Shown in pieces: positions 63,845 to 64,000 of a stretch of DNA of 64,000 bases. The notes under the pieces were generated by a model. The model was not told the DNA's origin and searched no databases. It saw only the letters and a program-made list of their open reading frames with translations. The first letter of the stretch is position 1. Each line of letters opens with the position of its first letter. Both the position numbers and the translations under genes were made by a program. The stretch is from positions 434,001 to 498,000 of the forward strand of contig CP028150.1 in assembly GCA_003028315.1 (NCBI GenBank). Direction: 5' to 3'. The DNA is from Neisseria mucosa. Its GTDB lineage: Bacteria; Pseudomonadota; Gammaproteobacteria; Burkholderiales; Neisseriaceae.

Positions 63845-64000
63845 TCAGCGATACAGGGAAACGATGGTTTCAGCGGCTTTGACGCAGCTGTCGACATCGG
63901 CGACCAAGGCGATGCGGACGTAGCCTTCACCGGGGTTGCCCCATTCGGTATCGCGGGCGAGGAAGCGGCCGGGGAGGACTTGGATGGCGGCTTTTTGCCA
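63845..64000 (-). CDS. dapC: Pyridoxal-phosphate aminotransferase, C-terminal end (probably DapC)
   Basis: The last 51 residues of a class I/II aminotransferase: VLPGRFLARDTEW, NPGEGYVRIALVA (with the substrate-carboxylate-binding Arg in YVRIAL) and the end KAAETIVSLYR. The pattern fits succinyldiaminopimelate transaminase DapC, which would serve the lysine/peptidoglycan branch fed by LysC. The rest lies outside the window, so the name is likely but not certain. Confidence 0.75.
   Translation of the reverse strand, partial: WQKAAIQVLPGRFLARDTEWGNPGEGYVRIALVADVDSCVKAAETIVSLYR

Overview
The window is a piece of a Neisseria chromosome. The clearest mark is the DNA uptake sequence: AGGTCGTCTGAA occurs dozens of times, often as inverted pairs behind genes. 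That is the AG-mucDUS dialect known from the N. mucosa / N. sicca / N. macacae group, not the ATGCCGTCTGAA of meningococcus and gonococcus. A Correia element, dRS3 repeats, hpuAB with a Slam gene, aniA/norB and PilW point the same way. I saw no rRNA, tRNA or CRISPR array.

Layout. 1-9 kb: pntA (cut by the edge), gloA, an RlmL-type methyltransferase, fumC, yicC, rph, a tandem Mop protein and lysC. 9-16 kb: pqiABC, a glutathione S-transferase, an AlgZ-type histidine kinase divergent from argH. 16-25 kb: cmk-rpsA-ihfB, a Correia element, zapE, ndk and the tight rlmN-pilW-rodZ-ispG operon. 25-31 kb: nitrite and nitric oxide reduction, with nirV-like, aniA and divergent norB, whose shared intergenic region carries recognisable FNR, Fur and probable NsrR and NarP sites; together they reduce nitrite to NO and then to N2O. 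30.5-31.9 kb: a decayed prophage gene. 32-37.5 kb: haemoglobin/haptoglobin iron capture (hpuA, hpuB) beside the Slam translocator expected to export HpuA. 37.7-51 kb: greB, rpsO, dsbB, two IS elements stacked on the dsbB/argS junction, argS, a TSUP permease, pssA, xseA, lpxK, a DUF2059 protein, a Trm112-like protein, kdsB, an unknown gene and adk. 51-54.4 kb: pyrF and the heptose genes hldA and hldD, which with lpxK and kdsB serve lipooligosaccharide synthesis.

54.5-61.6 kb: a type I restriction-modification operon, hsdM-rhuM-hsdS-hsdR. Its specificity gene is split by a run of ten G just after the first target-recognition half and also has a 12-bp in-frame repeat in the spacer region, so it looks variable in two ways. 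The intergenic DNA on both sides of hsdS carries uptake sequences of other Neisseriaceae dialects (eik, king, king3, sim types), and hsdS and hsdR hold AT-DUS and AG-DUS words, which suggests assembly by transfer from several relatives. This is the most interesting part of the window.

61.6-63.8 kb: an IS3-family element interrupted by an IS630-family element, inserted in the DUS hairpin behind hsdR. The window ends in the 3' end of an aminotransferase gene, probably dapC.
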